DNA from: Palleronia aestuarii
GTDB taxonomy: Bacteria > Pseudomonadota > Alphaproteobacteria > Rhodobacterales > Rhodobacteraceae
Reading direction: 5' to 3'
NCBI RefSeq assembly: GCF_003253995.1
Contig: NZ_QKZL01000015.1
Location: forward strand, 25,966-89,965
Length of the DNA: 64,000 bases
Shown: one piece after another, positions 52,201-59,235 of the stretch
Layout: the number at the start of each line of letters is the position of its first letter
How positions within the stretch are numbered: the stretch's first letter is position 1
Program-made: the position numbers and the translations under genes
The notes under the pieces: generated by a model
Database searches by the model: none
What the model was told of the DNA's origin: nothing
The model's input: the letters and a program-made list of their open reading frames with translations, nothing else

Positions 52201-53518
52201 GGCGGACGCGGCGATCCAAGGTCTCGGGCGCACGCACCGCTCGGCGCAGGCGTGCCCCCCGTGGTTCCGGGTCGTGACCTCCGACGTTCACGGCGAGAAG
52301 CGGTTCACCAGCACGATCGCCCGCCGTCTCGACACGCTCGGCGCGCTCACCCGCGGCCAACGCCAGACGGGCTCGCAGAATATGTTCCGCGCCTCTGACA
52401 ACTTGGAGTCCCCGATCGCCCGCCGCGCACTCGTCTCCCACTACAAGGAGCTGGTTTCCGATAGCTGCGAGGCGATGACCTACGAGGAGTTCGAGGACTG
52501 GACCGCCCTCAAGCTGCTGGCCCATGACGGCGCGCTGCTGGAGGACCTGCCGCCGATCCAGCGGTATCTGAACCGCCTCCTGGCGCTGCCGATCCAGATG
52601 CAGAACGACCTCTTCGCCGCGTTCTCGCGCAAGATCGAGGCGCAGACCGAGGCGGCTCGTGTTGCGGGGACACTCGACATCGGCATCGAGACGCTCCGGG
52701 CCGACCGGATCGTGGTAACGGCCGAGGAGGACATCTGGACCTGCCCCAAGAGCGGATCGGTCACGCGCACCGTGACGCTGGAGGCGGAAACTGCCGTCTA
52801 CATCCCATCGGGCGAGGCCGTACTCTCCGACTATGGCCGATACGACCGTCCCATGCGAAACGCCGCGTCCGGCAAGGTCGCATTCATCTCGAAACGCCCC
52901 TCGCAAATCTTCGATGACGAGACCTTTGCCGAGGTCCGCGAGATGCGCCGTCCCGGCGGTAAGACCACTGTGGCCGAAGAGGCGTTCGCCTCGTCCCACT
53001 GGGAACCTTGCGACGAGGCCGATTTCGTCACTCTTTGGGACGCCGAGGCCGATGAACTGCCGAAGGTCCGGGCGGAAACCATCGTCCTGCTGACCGGCCT
53101 TCTCCTGCCGATCTGGAAGATGATCCCCTCGAACAGCCAACGGATCTGGCGCGTGAAGCCCGAGGACGGCATCTCGCGCATCGGCCGCGCCATTTCACCT
53201 GATGAGGCGCTGGTGCTGAAAGGGCGCTTCCGGGGCGACGGGGCTACAGCGCCCGACGAGATGATCGCGGCTGCCATGACCGGGGAGGCGAAGGTGGAGA
53301 TCGGGCGCGGCCTGACGCTCCGCGCCCGCCGCGTGGCCGGGGCGAAGCGGCTGGAACTGGAGGGCTGGGCACCCTCGCAGGTGCCGGCGCTGAAGGCCGC
53401 GGGGTGCTTCTCGGAGATCATCGCCCACCAGCTCCGGGTGTTCGTCCCCGTGGGCGAGGACGCGAAGGACGTGATCGCCCGGATCGGCGGGGGGCACGCC
53501 GCGGCGCAGGCCGGGTGA
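49298..53518 (+). CDS. Strawberry-notch-like helicase/methyltransferase fusion
   Basis: 1,406 residues from ATG 49298 (CGAAAGGA upstream). Residues about 95-300 are a class I methyltransferase: PGDVVLEPSAGTGALAHMAA, KLVLNEIDPF, and VVLMNPPFSS (NPPF catalytic loop). After a Pro/Ala linker, residues about 460-950 are a superfamily-2 helicase of the bacterial strawberry-notch type: GDGTGCGKGREAAG (Walker A, about 470), GVIAFDEAHAMQNA (DEAH, about 577), YISATGATNVSNLAY, DAGGTGRSYHAALT and AAIQGLGRTHRSAQA. The C-terminus is family-specific. These proteins are common on alphaproteobacterial plasmids next to ParB-like genes; their role (DNA modification, conjugation or defence evasion) is not established. 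Confidence 0.9.
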   Translation: MNRPAIDQLLPRLARDLHTGGLTSASLAAQLTQATGGTDAAGAWTWRHAYDLVQSAAILVDRDLPLASDPAARLAMLTAGAGARPTETRRSETQVRLQQFSTPLPYAYVAAFAAGVRPGDVVLEPSAGTGALAHMAARAGGKLVLNEIDPFRALLLQAVFSAPLSAHDGEHIDDLLDRRHVADVVLMNPPFSSSASRAADPTIALRHAVSAAKRLAPGGRLVAILPMAACADRQPALWRRLASLVTPRLHLGLPGIVYRKMGTNVETALLVADVTGGDPVGDVTIPRRQMGLAAALDVIRDELPARPPRVDRAPLPVRPAAAVRPASAPARRAATMPAASRAVTRAPTVAPVAYVERPTPGENAAVSDIYAAYAPQRIEITGAKPHPTPLVESVAMAAVVPPMPTAQPTLPSQLVAEGALSEAQLEAIIMANDAHEHDLPGRFVVKDDWTAIEPAPEGEGVAFRQGYFIGDGTGCGKGREAAGLIMSGWLSGRTRAVWLSKSKTLIEDAIRDWTDLGGSPTDIQSIDRWTPDETITLGRGILFMTYATLRSVGKTGRTRLEQLVEWAGEDFEGVIAFDEAHAMQNAAGSSEGRGTAPSQQGIAGLRLQIALPRARVLYISATGATNVSNLAYAVRLGLWGPGEAYPFTTREDFVAAMEAGGVAAMEVVARDLKAMGPYLARALSFSGVEYDILEHRLSDDERRVYDTFASAFRTIHQNLRKALEATGIVDVESGTSASAAKASALSRFESMKQRFFGHILNGFKAQTIIDAIEADLADGWAPVIQLVSTGESHLDRAIEGLEAGDDLTEAHLTPKEVVVHWLDTAFPIHAQQLVEIEGTIVTQPLLDADGNRVVSREAEALRDAALMELYTVAPIPSVLDRLVWHFGEERLAEVTGRSKRTIRTANGSLKVVPRSGSANTSEAGAFMAGSKEILLFTDAGGTGRSYHAALTAANQRRRRHYLVEPGWRADAAIQGLGRTHRSAQACPPWFRVVTSDVHGEKRFTSTIARRLDTLGALTRGQRQTGSQNMFRASDNLESPIARRALVSHYKELVSDSCEAMTYEEFEDWTALKLLAHDGALLEDLPPIQRYLNRLLALPIQMQNDLFAAFSRKIEAQTEAARVAGTLDIGIETLRADRIVVTAEEDIWTCPKSGSVTRTVTLEAETAVYIPSGEAVLSDYGRYDRPMRNAASGKVAFISKRPSQIFDDETFAEVREMRRPGGKTTVAEEAFASSHWEPCDEADFVTLWDAEADELPKVRAETIVLLTGLLLPIWKMIPSNSQRIWRVKPEDGISRIGRAISPDEALVLKGRFRGDGATAPDEMIAAAMTGEAKVEIGRGLTLRARRVAGAKRLELEGWAPSQVPALKAAGCFSEIIAHQLRVFVPVGEDAKDVIARIGGGHAAAQAG

Positions 53519-53612
53519 TGGGGCCGGCGTCGGCGCGGGAGAGATGAAAGGGGGCTTCGCCTGGAGTGATCCGAACCGGATCGGGAAAGCAATCCAGCCA
53601 AGGAACACGACA

Positions 53613-54302
53613 ATGATCACCGGAACCCTGACCCAGAACGCCGACGCCCGCAGCTTCACCGCCACCATCTCCACGATGATGTTCGACATCGCGCGGATCG
53701 CGGTCGTGGCGAACCCCTACAAGACCGCCGACAACCACCCCGACTTCCAGCTCGAGGTCCGCACCCCGCGCGGCCGGACCATGCGCGTGGGCTCGATGTG
53801 GAAGGCCGTCAGCGAGAAGAGCGGGCGGGCCTACTTCTCGCTCGCGATCACCGACCGCATGGGCCGGACCTGGCGCATGAACGCCGTGCGGAACGAGGAG
53901 ACGCCCGAGGGGACGTGGCAGATCGTGCCCATGACCGGTGGCAAGTCCGAGCAGATCGCGCTGACGGGCCAGTTGGAGTTGCTCGACGACGACAACTTCG
54001 CGGGCTTCATCGGCGGCTACGACTTCGACATGGACTTCACGGCCGTCGAGAACCCGCACAAGACCGATCCGAGCCATCCCGATTACCACATCGAGGCGCG
54101 CAGCCCGGCGGGCGTCCTGATCCGAATGGGCTCGATCTGGAAGGCCAGGAGCGAGCGGACGGGCACGGCGTACCTGTCGATCGCCTTCGCGTCACCGCGG
54201 GGCAGCCAGCACCGCGCGAACGCCTTCCGTCGCGAGGACGCGGAGCCCGGCGTGTACGAGATCGTGGCCCTCACCGGCCCGGACCTCGCCGTCGTCGCCT
54301 GA
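53613..54302 (+). CDS. Protein with two DUF736 domains
   Basis: 229 residues from ATG 53613. Two tandem copies of DUF736: MITGTLTQNADARSFTATIS, PDFQLEVRTPRGRTMRVGSM then WKAVSEKSGRAYFSLAI, and again FAGFIGGYDFDMDFTAVENP, PDYHIEARSPAGVLIRMGSI, WKARSERTGTAYLSIAFASP. Single-domain members are near-universal on alphaproteobacterial mobile DNA; here the domain is duplicated. Possibly ssDNA-binding, but unproven. Confidence 0.88.
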   Translation: MITGTLTQNADARSFTATISTMMFDIARIAVVANPYKTADNHPDFQLEVRTPRGRTMRVGSMWKAVSEKSGRAYFSLAITDRMGRTWRMNAVRNEETPEGTWQIVPMTGGKSEQIALTGQLELLDDDNFAGFIGGYDFDMDFTAVENPHKTDPSHPDYHIEARSPAGVLIRMGSIWKARSERTGTAYLSIAFASPRGSQHRANAFRREDAEPGVYEIVALTGPDLAVVA

Positions 54303-54318
54303 TCCCGGTCGGGCCGAA

Positions 54319-54349
54319 GGAGCCGCGGCGATCGTTTCTCCGCGGCTCC
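54319..54349. terminator. Hairpin after the DUF736 gene
   Basis: Perfect 10-bp arms GGAGCCGCGG (54319-54328) and CCGCGGCTCC (54340-54349). No T-run. Confidence 0.65.
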
Positions 54350-54424
54350 GGACGACCCGGGGCCGAACCGTACTTTGCCCCTGACGATCCGGATTGCCGG
54401 GGCTATCACCACGGGGTGCAAACC

Positions 54425-54850
54425 ATGAAACAATCCCTCGGCGTCATCTGGACGATGGTCCTCGCCGCGATCGTTCTCTGGACGATCCTGACCCTGTTGC
54501 AGTTCTACGATCGCCTGACCGCGCCCTACGAGCTTGCGCTGACGAGTACGATCAGCGGGTGCATCGGGATCACGACCGCGCTTCTCATCCCCAGGCGTTC
54601 CCGTGAAGGGCTCTCCCTCCGATCGCCGAGAGGTCTTCCGGCCATCATCTTTCTTCTCGCGCTGCCCGCGGCATCGGTGCCGACCGCGCTCTCGATCTTC
54701 CTGATGCTGTCCGAGATGACGACCGGCGCTTCGACCTCGGAGCCGCGAGCGACCGTGATCGGCGCCACGGTGCTCTTCATCGTGATGGCGCAGGCGGCCA
54801 TCCTGATGGGTCTCGTGACGATGTTCCGACGATCCTCCCGACCCGGATAG
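54425..54850 (+). CDS. Four-helix integral membrane protein
   Basis: 141 residues from ATG 54425. Four hydrophobic helices: LGVIWTMVLAAIVLWTILTL, LALTSTISGCIGITTALLIP, LPAIIFLLALPAASVPTALS and ATVIGATVLFIVMAQAAILM, with a short basic tail. No family recognised. It stands in its own transcription unit between two hairpins. Confidence 0.7.
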   Translation: MKQSLGVIWTMVLAAIVLWTILTLLQFYDRLTAPYELALTSTISGCIGITTALLIPRRSREGLSLRSPRGLPAIIFLLALPAASVPTALSIFLMLSEMTTGASTSEPRATVIGATVLFIVMAQAAILMGLVTMFRRSSRPG

Positions 54851-54873
54851 GCGTCGATCCAGACCCGTCCTCC

Positions 54874-54903
54874 AGGGCCGTACCGCAAGGTGCGGCCCTT
54901 TTT
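54874..54903 (+). terminator. Intrinsic terminator
   Basis: AGGGCCG (54874-54880) and CGGCCCT (54893-54899), inner ACC/GGT pairing, followed by TTTTT. Confidence 0.85.
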
Positions 54904-54941
54904 CGTGCGCGATCCCACCCCGCTTCGGAAAGGACCGACGC

Positions 54942-55280
54942 ATGACGACTTCGATACATGACACACCGACGCCCCCACGGGAGGCGGTGGCCCGCGAGGC
55001 CCTCGCGACCGTCGCCCGCCGGCTGCAGCTCACGCCGACCTCGGTGACACGGGCGATGGCGCTCTCGGCATGGACCACCATCGACGAGATGATCCTCCGC
55101 GAGTTCGGCGGTCCCTACCTCGGCTACTACCCGAAGGTTCACATGGAAATCCGCTCCGAGGCGGTGATCGCCGAGGTGTTCGACCAGATCGCCATCGCGC
55201 TCGGCGATCCGCGCCGCGCCCTGCGCTGCGGCGCCTGGACCCCGCCCGGCGGCTGGAGCGGAGGCGCGCACAATGGGTGA
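54942..55280 (+). CDS. Hypothetical protein, first of a seven-gene overlapping run
   Basis: 112 residues from ATG 54942 (GGAAAGGACC upstream). Helical: EAVAREALATVARRLQLTPT, TIDEMILREFGGPYLGYYPK, AVIAEVFDQIAIALGDPRRA. No family recognised. It begins an operon in which each of seven genes to 57679 overlaps the next by 4-8 bases, so all are translationally coupled. Confidence 0.68.
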   Translation: MTTSIHDTPTPPREAVAREALATVARRLQLTPTSVTRAMALSAWTTIDEMILREFGGPYLGYYPKVHMEIRSEAVIAEVFDQIAIALGDPRRALRCGAWTPPGGWSGGAHNG

Positions 55281-55692
55281 GGGCCTCTACTGGAGCCGGG
55301 ACGGCCGCACCGCCTATGCTGAGCCGTTCGAGGATCTCGATCCCCAAGATGGCTGTCTCTGGCGCGACGCATGGGACGATCTGGTTCTGGCCATACGAAG
55401 CAATCTCGGATCGACGTGGCATCCCGTCGGCGGAGACTTTCGCGGCCACGGCGAAAACATCGTCGCGCGCAACGGGCTGCACGAAGTCTGGCTGTACGAG
55501 GACAGCTATGCCCGTGTTCACGTCACCTTCGGCGTACGGGCGGACCTCGATGTCACTGATGCGCTGGCGCGCAGCCTCATCGACGACCGGGCCGAAGCGT
55601 TCTTCGACGCGCTTCAGCGGACCTATCCGCTGCGCGTCCGGACGAGCGCCTGGACCAGCGCGCCGCGCGAGACGCGGAGGGTCGCGGCATGA
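55273..55692 (+). CDS. Hypothetical protein
   Basis: 139 residues. GLYWSRDGRTAYAEPFEDLD, WHPVGGDFRGHGENIVARNG, LHEVWLYEDSYARVHVTFGV. The last blocks look like an alpha/beta domain of about 90 residues. No family recognised; second gene of the coupled run. Confidence 0.68.
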   Translation: MGEGLYWSRDGRTAYAEPFEDLDPQDGCLWRDAWDDLVLAIRSNLGSTWHPVGGDFRGHGENIVARNGLHEVWLYEDSYARVHVTFGVRADLDVTDALARSLIDDRAEAFFDALQRTYPLRVRTSAWTSAPRETRRVAA

Positions 55693-55961
55693 GACCCAAG
55701 CCCGTCCTCATCCGCATCCCCCGCGTGTTCCTCGACGACCACGCCGAACGCGATCTGCCCACGCCGGCGATCCAGCGGGTCGAGCGATACCACTACCGCA
55801 TCCGCGCCGACGATCCCGCCCTGCCCGAGCTGGTCTCGGACGCGGCACACTACGCCGGGGGCGGCATCGACACGCGCGCCTTCCCGCACCTCTTCGGCCT
55901 CGTCGCCTCCGCCCGCGCGACCCTCGCCGCCATCCGCACATCGCAGGAGACCTCCACATGA
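55689..55961 (+). CDS. Hypothetical protein
   Basis: 90 residues: RPKPVLIRIPRVFLDDHAER, VERYHYRIRADDPALPELVS, AHYAGGGIDTRAFPHLFGLV. No family recognised. ATGA overlaps on both sides. Confidence 0.65.
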   Translation: MRPKPVLIRIPRVFLDDHAERDLPTPAIQRVERYHYRIRADDPALPELVSDAAHYAGGGIDTRAFPHLFGLVASARATLAAIRTSQETST

Positions 55962-56224
55962 CCTTCCGCATCGCGCTGAAGTCGAAACCCTCGCCGCACT
56001 TCCACGAACCGCACAAACGCTGGCAGGTCCTCCTGAACGGCGAGCCGTGGGGCGATCCCTTTTACTACAACATGCGCGGCTTCCGGGGCGTCCTGCCCCT
56101 GCCGGACGGTCGGTCCTTCGACCCCGGCGAGGTCACGCTGACCCGGCTCCGGCAGGAGGTCGCTCGGATCAACCGCGAGGTGCGCGCGGCCGCGTCCGCT
56201 CCGACCGAGGCGGCGGGGGCATGA
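55958..56224 (+). CDS. Hypothetical protein
   Basis: 88 residues: FRIALKSKPSPHFHEPHKRW, QVLLNGEPWGDPFYYNMRGF, RGVLPLPDGRSFDPGEVTLT, with an Arg/Ala-rich C-terminal helix. The first blocks suggest a small beta domain. No family recognised. Confidence 0.65.
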   Translation: MTFRIALKSKPSPHFHEPHKRWQVLLNGEPWGDPFYYNMRGFRGVLPLPDGRSFDPGEVTLTRLRQEVARINREVRAAASAPTEAAGA

Positions 56225-56448
56225 GCGGCCCCGCCTCCCTCTTCGGCCACTGGTACGCCACCGGCCCCGCCGACAAGCCGTTCCGCGCGGACGATCCCGA
56301 CTGGAATATCCACCGCATCGTCGAAGACACGCCGGGCTTGCCGGATGTCCTCGTCGAGAACGCGGGCGGCCAGCGGTTCCTGCTCGCCCGCGTGCTCGCG
56401 ACCGCGATCGCCCTTCCCCCCTCCGACCTCGAAAGGACGATCCCATGA
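56221..56448 (+). CDS. Hypothetical protein
   Basis: 75 residues: SGPASLFGHWYATGPADKPF, DDPDWNIHRIVEDTPGLPDV, LVENAGGQRFLLARVLATAI. No family recognised. Overlaps its neighbours by four bases on each side. Confidence 0.63.
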   Translation: MSGPASLFGHWYATGPADKPFRADDPDWNIHRIVEDTPGLPDVLVENAGGQRFLLARVLATAIALPPSDLERTIP

Positions 56449-56921
56449 AGATCGAACTCAAGGCCATCCAGTACGCGGCATTCTCGTCGGAAGAGACGAA
56501 CTGCTACAGCGCCAGCCTCACCATCGACGGCCGCAAGATCGGCACGGTCGGCAACGACGGTCACGGCGGTCCCGATCGCTTCGACGGCGACCGGGCCGCC
56601 TTCGCGGCGGCCGATGCGTGGTGCAAGGCCAATCTGCCCAAGTGGACCGGGCATGACGGCACGCCGCGCGACACCGATCTGGAGTTCCACTGCGGCCAGC
56701 TCGTCGAGGACTGGCTGATTGCGCGCGACCTGAAGACCGCGCTGCGGACCAAGGTCGTGATGCGCGATCCCGCAGACGGGTGCCTTTACGAAGTGAAGCA
56801 CCGCAAGCGCGTCGAGGCCACGATCGCGGGCGTTCTCAGACAACACCCCGGCGCCGTGATCCTCAACACCCTGCCCTTCGCGGAGGCGCTGACACTCTAC
56901 CGCGCGGCGACCTCGCCGTGA
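56445..56921 (+). CDS. Hypothetical protein
   Basis: 158 residues from ATG 56445 (GAAAGGACG upstream). KIELKAIQYAAFSSEETNCY, SASLTIDGRKIGTVGNDGHG, FHCGQLVEDWLIARDLKTAL, KVVMRDPADGCLYEVKHRKR. Alpha/beta protein found in similar plasmid gene runs; no function known to me. Confidence 0.7.
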   Translation: MKIELKAIQYAAFSSEETNCYSASLTIDGRKIGTVGNDGHGGPDRFDGDRAAFAAADAWCKANLPKWTGHDGTPRDTDLEFHCGQLVEDWLIARDLKTALRTKVVMRDPADGCLYEVKHRKRVEATIAGVLRQHPGAVILNTLPFAEALTLYRAATSP

Positions 56922-57679
56922 CGGGCGATGCGGTTCCGCCGGAGATCGCGGAGATGATCGCAGCAGGTGCTTTGGTCAGTTGCTCACACAGCAGCGGGAA
57001 GGACTCGCAGGCCATGATGATCCGCCTGCGGTCTCTCGTCCCGCCCGATCAGCTCGTCGTCGTCCACGCGCCCCTGGGGCGCGTGGAATGGCCGGGCACC
57101 CTCGCCCATATCCGCGCGACGATCGGGGACACGCCCCTGATCCTCGCCCATGCGGCGACCGACCTGCTCACCGCCGTCCGGAAGCGCAAAAAGTGGCCCT
57201 CGCCCTCAATCCGGACCTGCACCTCCGGGCAAAAGCGAGATCCAATCGCCCGCGAGCTGCGCCGCTACCTGAAAGCCAACCCACGTTTCGGTGGGCGGAT
57301 CGTCTCCTGCATGGGGCTGCGCGCCGAAGAAGGACGCGACCGGGCACGACGCGCCCCGGTCCTGCGGAACGAGCGCAACAGCAAGGCCGGCCGCGAATGG
57401 CTCGACTGGCTGCCGATCCACGGCTGGACGGAAGCCCGCGTCTTCGCGGAGATCGCCACCGCCGGAGAGCGACCACATTGGGTCTATGCGCGTGGCATGA
57501 CCCGTTGCTCCTGCTCGTTCTGCATCATGGCCTCGCGCGCGGACCTGCGCCGCGCCGCGCGGCTCCGTCCGCGTCTCGCCGCCGAATACATCGCGCTCGA
57601 AGAGGAGATCGGACACACGCTCAGCCCGACGCGGGTGCCGCTGCGCGAGATCGTCGGCATGGGCAAAAATCTTGCCTGA
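56918..57679 (+). CDS. PAPS-reductase-family (PP-loop) protein
   Basis: 253 residues from GTG 56918, coupled to the previous gene. The PP-loop SCSHSSGKDSQAMMIRL (about 21-37) binds ATP or PAPS. Later blocks are SIRTCTSGQKRDPIARELRR, RIVSCMGLRAEEGRDRARR, and the paired-Cys motif GMTRCSCSFCIMAS. This is the DndC/phage-type branch (nucleotide alpha-hydrolase with Cys cluster) rather than an assimilatory CysH. Without dndB/D/E nearby, phosphorothioation is not indicated; stand-alone copies on plasmids and phages are of unknown role. Confidence 0.8.
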   Translation: MTGDAVPPEIAEMIAAGALVSCSHSSGKDSQAMMIRLRSLVPPDQLVVVHAPLGRVEWPGTLAHIRATIGDTPLILAHAATDLLTAVRKRKKWPSPSIRTCTSGQKRDPIARELRRYLKANPRFGGRIVSCMGLRAEEGRDRARRAPVLRNERNSKAGREWLDWLPIHGWTEARVFAEIATAGERPHWVYARGMTRCSCSFCIMASRADLRRAARLRPRLAAEYIALEEEIGHTLSPTRVPLREIVGMGKNLA

Positions 57680-57701
57680 CCGGACGAAACTGATCGACAG
57701 G

Positions 57702-57752
57702 CCGACCCCATAGGGTGTAAACAAAACAGGAACACACCAGATATGGGGTCGG
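57702..57752. promoter_or_regulatory. Long inverted repeat directly before the 182-aa gene
   Basis: Perfect 11-bp arms CCGACCCCATA (57702-57712) and TATGGGGTCGG (57742-57752), with an inner GGTGT/ACACC pair. The right arm ends three bases before the ATG at 57756, so in mRNA it would bury the ribosome site; as DNA it is a large operator-like dyad. Confidence 0.65.
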
Positions 57753-57755
57753 ATC

Positions 57756-58304
57756 ATGCTCCAGATGATCGACGACGAGACGGGCCTGAGAATGACGATG
57801 GCCGTGCAGTCGAAGCCGCGGAACCCGCGGCTCGCGGACAACAACCTCTTCCGGATCGTGACGTGGACGAAGGGGTTGGGCGACCCGCACCCGTTCCACG
57901 ACCGCGTGGAGTTCCACAGCCGCATCCCGACCCGGCAGTACCTGATCTACCGCCTGCGGCTGAACACGGACCAGACGGGGCGTTCGTCCCTCAGCGCCAT
58001 GCAGGGCGACATGGCTCCGACAGCCGGCTACGCCTTCGCGGACTACGACCTGCTCCGCCTGGAGTTCGACGAACCCGGCGACATCGGCCCGGAAGAGGTC
58101 CAGCGCGCCTTCGAATTGCTGCAAGTCGAGCTACTGACCTACGAGGAATACCTCACCGGCCAGGTCTATTCCTTCACCATCTCCGACCGCGCGGGGACCG
58201 CGCTGGAGACGCAGGCCAACATCTACGGCGCGGACTACGCCGAGCATCTTGCCAAGGAAGCCTTCGACAATCACCGCATGGGCATCGGCGCCGACAACCG
58301 CTGA
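57756..58304 (+). CDS. Hypothetical protein under a hairpin leader
   Basis: 182 residues from ATG 57756. RNPRLADNNLFRIVTWTKGL, DRVEFHSRIPTRQYLIYRLR, FADYDLLRLEFDEPGDIGPE, VYSFTISDRAGTALETQANI. A beta-rich start and helical end; no family recognised. The start is enclosed by the inverted repeat at 57702-57752, and a strong bidirectional terminator follows. Confidence 0.7.
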   Translation: MLQMIDDETGLRMTMAVQSKPRNPRLADNNLFRIVTWTKGLGDPHPFHDRVEFHSRIPTRQYLIYRLRLNTDQTGRSSLSAMQGDMAPTAGYAFADYDLLRLEFDEPGDIGPEEVQRAFELLQVELLTYEEYLTGQVYSFTISDRAGTALETQANIYGADYAEHLAKEAFDNHRMGIGADNR

Positions 58305-58338
58305 ACCCGTCTTGCCATCGAGGGCGTGTCCCTCCCCC

Positions 58339-58364
58339 GAAGCGCGGTCCCCGGACCGCGCTTC
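58339..58364. terminator. Bidirectional terminator between convergent genes
   Basis: Perfect 12-bp arms GAAGCGCGGTCC and GGACCGCGCTTC around CC, between the plus-strand gene ending at 58304 and the minus-strand gene ending at 58377. Confidence 0.75.
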
Positions 58365-58376
58365 TTGCGTGACGGC

Positions 58377-58745
58377 CTAGTCCGGCGTGTCACGATCCAC
58401 CTGCTGCAGAATCCTGATCACCTCGGCGCGCGGGCTCTTGACCGAGACGACCGTCTCGATTCCCAGGTCGCGGAGATCCTCCGCCTGGCGGTCGTTGAAC
58501 GCGAAGCCCACGATATGCGCCTGCGGGGCTGCATCGCGATACCATTGCAGATGCTCGGCTGTGTCTTCCTCGACGGATGTGCTCACGACGAGGATGTCAG
58601 GCTTCGTTTCCCGGACCGCCACCGTGCCCTCCTCGCCCTCCGTCGACGCCATCACGACGTCGCCGATGTCGAAGGTCTCGATGGTCGCCTTCAGGCTCTC
58701 CCGGAGTGCGGCGTTTTCCGCCGCGACGTGAATTTTCTTCGTCAT
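58377..58745 (-). CDS. Receiver-like protein lacking the phospho-acceptor Asp
   Basis: 122 residues from ATG 58745. The order of strands fits a CheY-type fold: KKIHVAAENAALRESLKATI, TKPDILVVSTSVEEDTAEHL, QAHIVGFAFNDRQAEDLRDL, GIETVVSVKSPRAEVIRIL. The usual acidic pair after strand 1 is missing (AEN), and the phosphorylated Asp after strand 3 is replaced (LVVSTS instead of LL-D). It would therefore be a pseudo-receiver working by protein contact. Family assignment is by fold pattern only. Confidence 0.6.
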   Translation of the reverse strand: MTKKIHVAAENAALRESLKATIETFDIGDVVMASTEGEEGTVAVRETKPDILVVSTSVEEDTAEHLQWYRDAAPQAHIVGFAFNDRQAEDLRDLGIETVVSVKSPRAEVIRILQQVDRDTPD

Positions 58746-58874
58746 GGGATGATCTCTTGGTCCGCCGCAATTCCGCGCTGCACAAGCCGTCCGTCGGCCG
58801 ACGTCCATAGCAACGCGCCATTTAGGTTCGATCACGGGCGAAGAAAGCCACCGATAACCCGCCATTAGAGCAGG

Positions 58875-59147
58875 CTACTTCTTCCGCTCCGGCAACCGGC
58901 CGTGAAGGTCGAGGCCGCGGATCAGCCGCTCGTGGCTATGCGCGTTGTCGGGCAGTGTCAGGCGCAGCTCGCCCATCATGCCGCAGGTCTGGCATCGCAA
59001 GCGGCGCTGAAGGACGCGGATCCGGACCGTAAGGCCGAACTTCGCCAGCAGCGTGCGGCCTCGACGCAGCGAGACCTTGCCGCATTGGGCACAGTGGATC
59101 TCCAGCTCCACGTCCTCGTCGATCATGTCCGCGATTGTGATAGGCAT
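58875..59147 (-). CDS. Small zinc-ribbon protein
   Basis: 90 residues. Two C-x2-C pairs, HCAQCGKVSLRRG and RLRCQTCGMMGELR, form a zinc ribbon around a basic middle (AKFGLTVRIRVLQRRLR). Likely nucleic-acid or protein binding. No family named. Confidence 0.7.
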   Translation of the reverse strand: MPITIADMIDEDVELEIHCAQCGKVSLRRGRTLLAKFGLTVRIRVLQRRLRCQTCGMMGELRLTLPDNAHSHERLIRGLDLHGRLPERKK

Positions 59148-59235
59148 GAGGAGAACATTATGAGAACATCACGCAGGCGGGAAGCCGTCATCGACACCAT
59201 CCATCGACTCCGAACCAGTGGCAGAGGGACCTGAC

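Noticed and set aside
56918..57679. Dnd phosphorothioation system
   Set aside because: The PP-loop protein is DndC-like in motif, but dndB, dndD, dndE and dptFGH-type genes are absent from the window.
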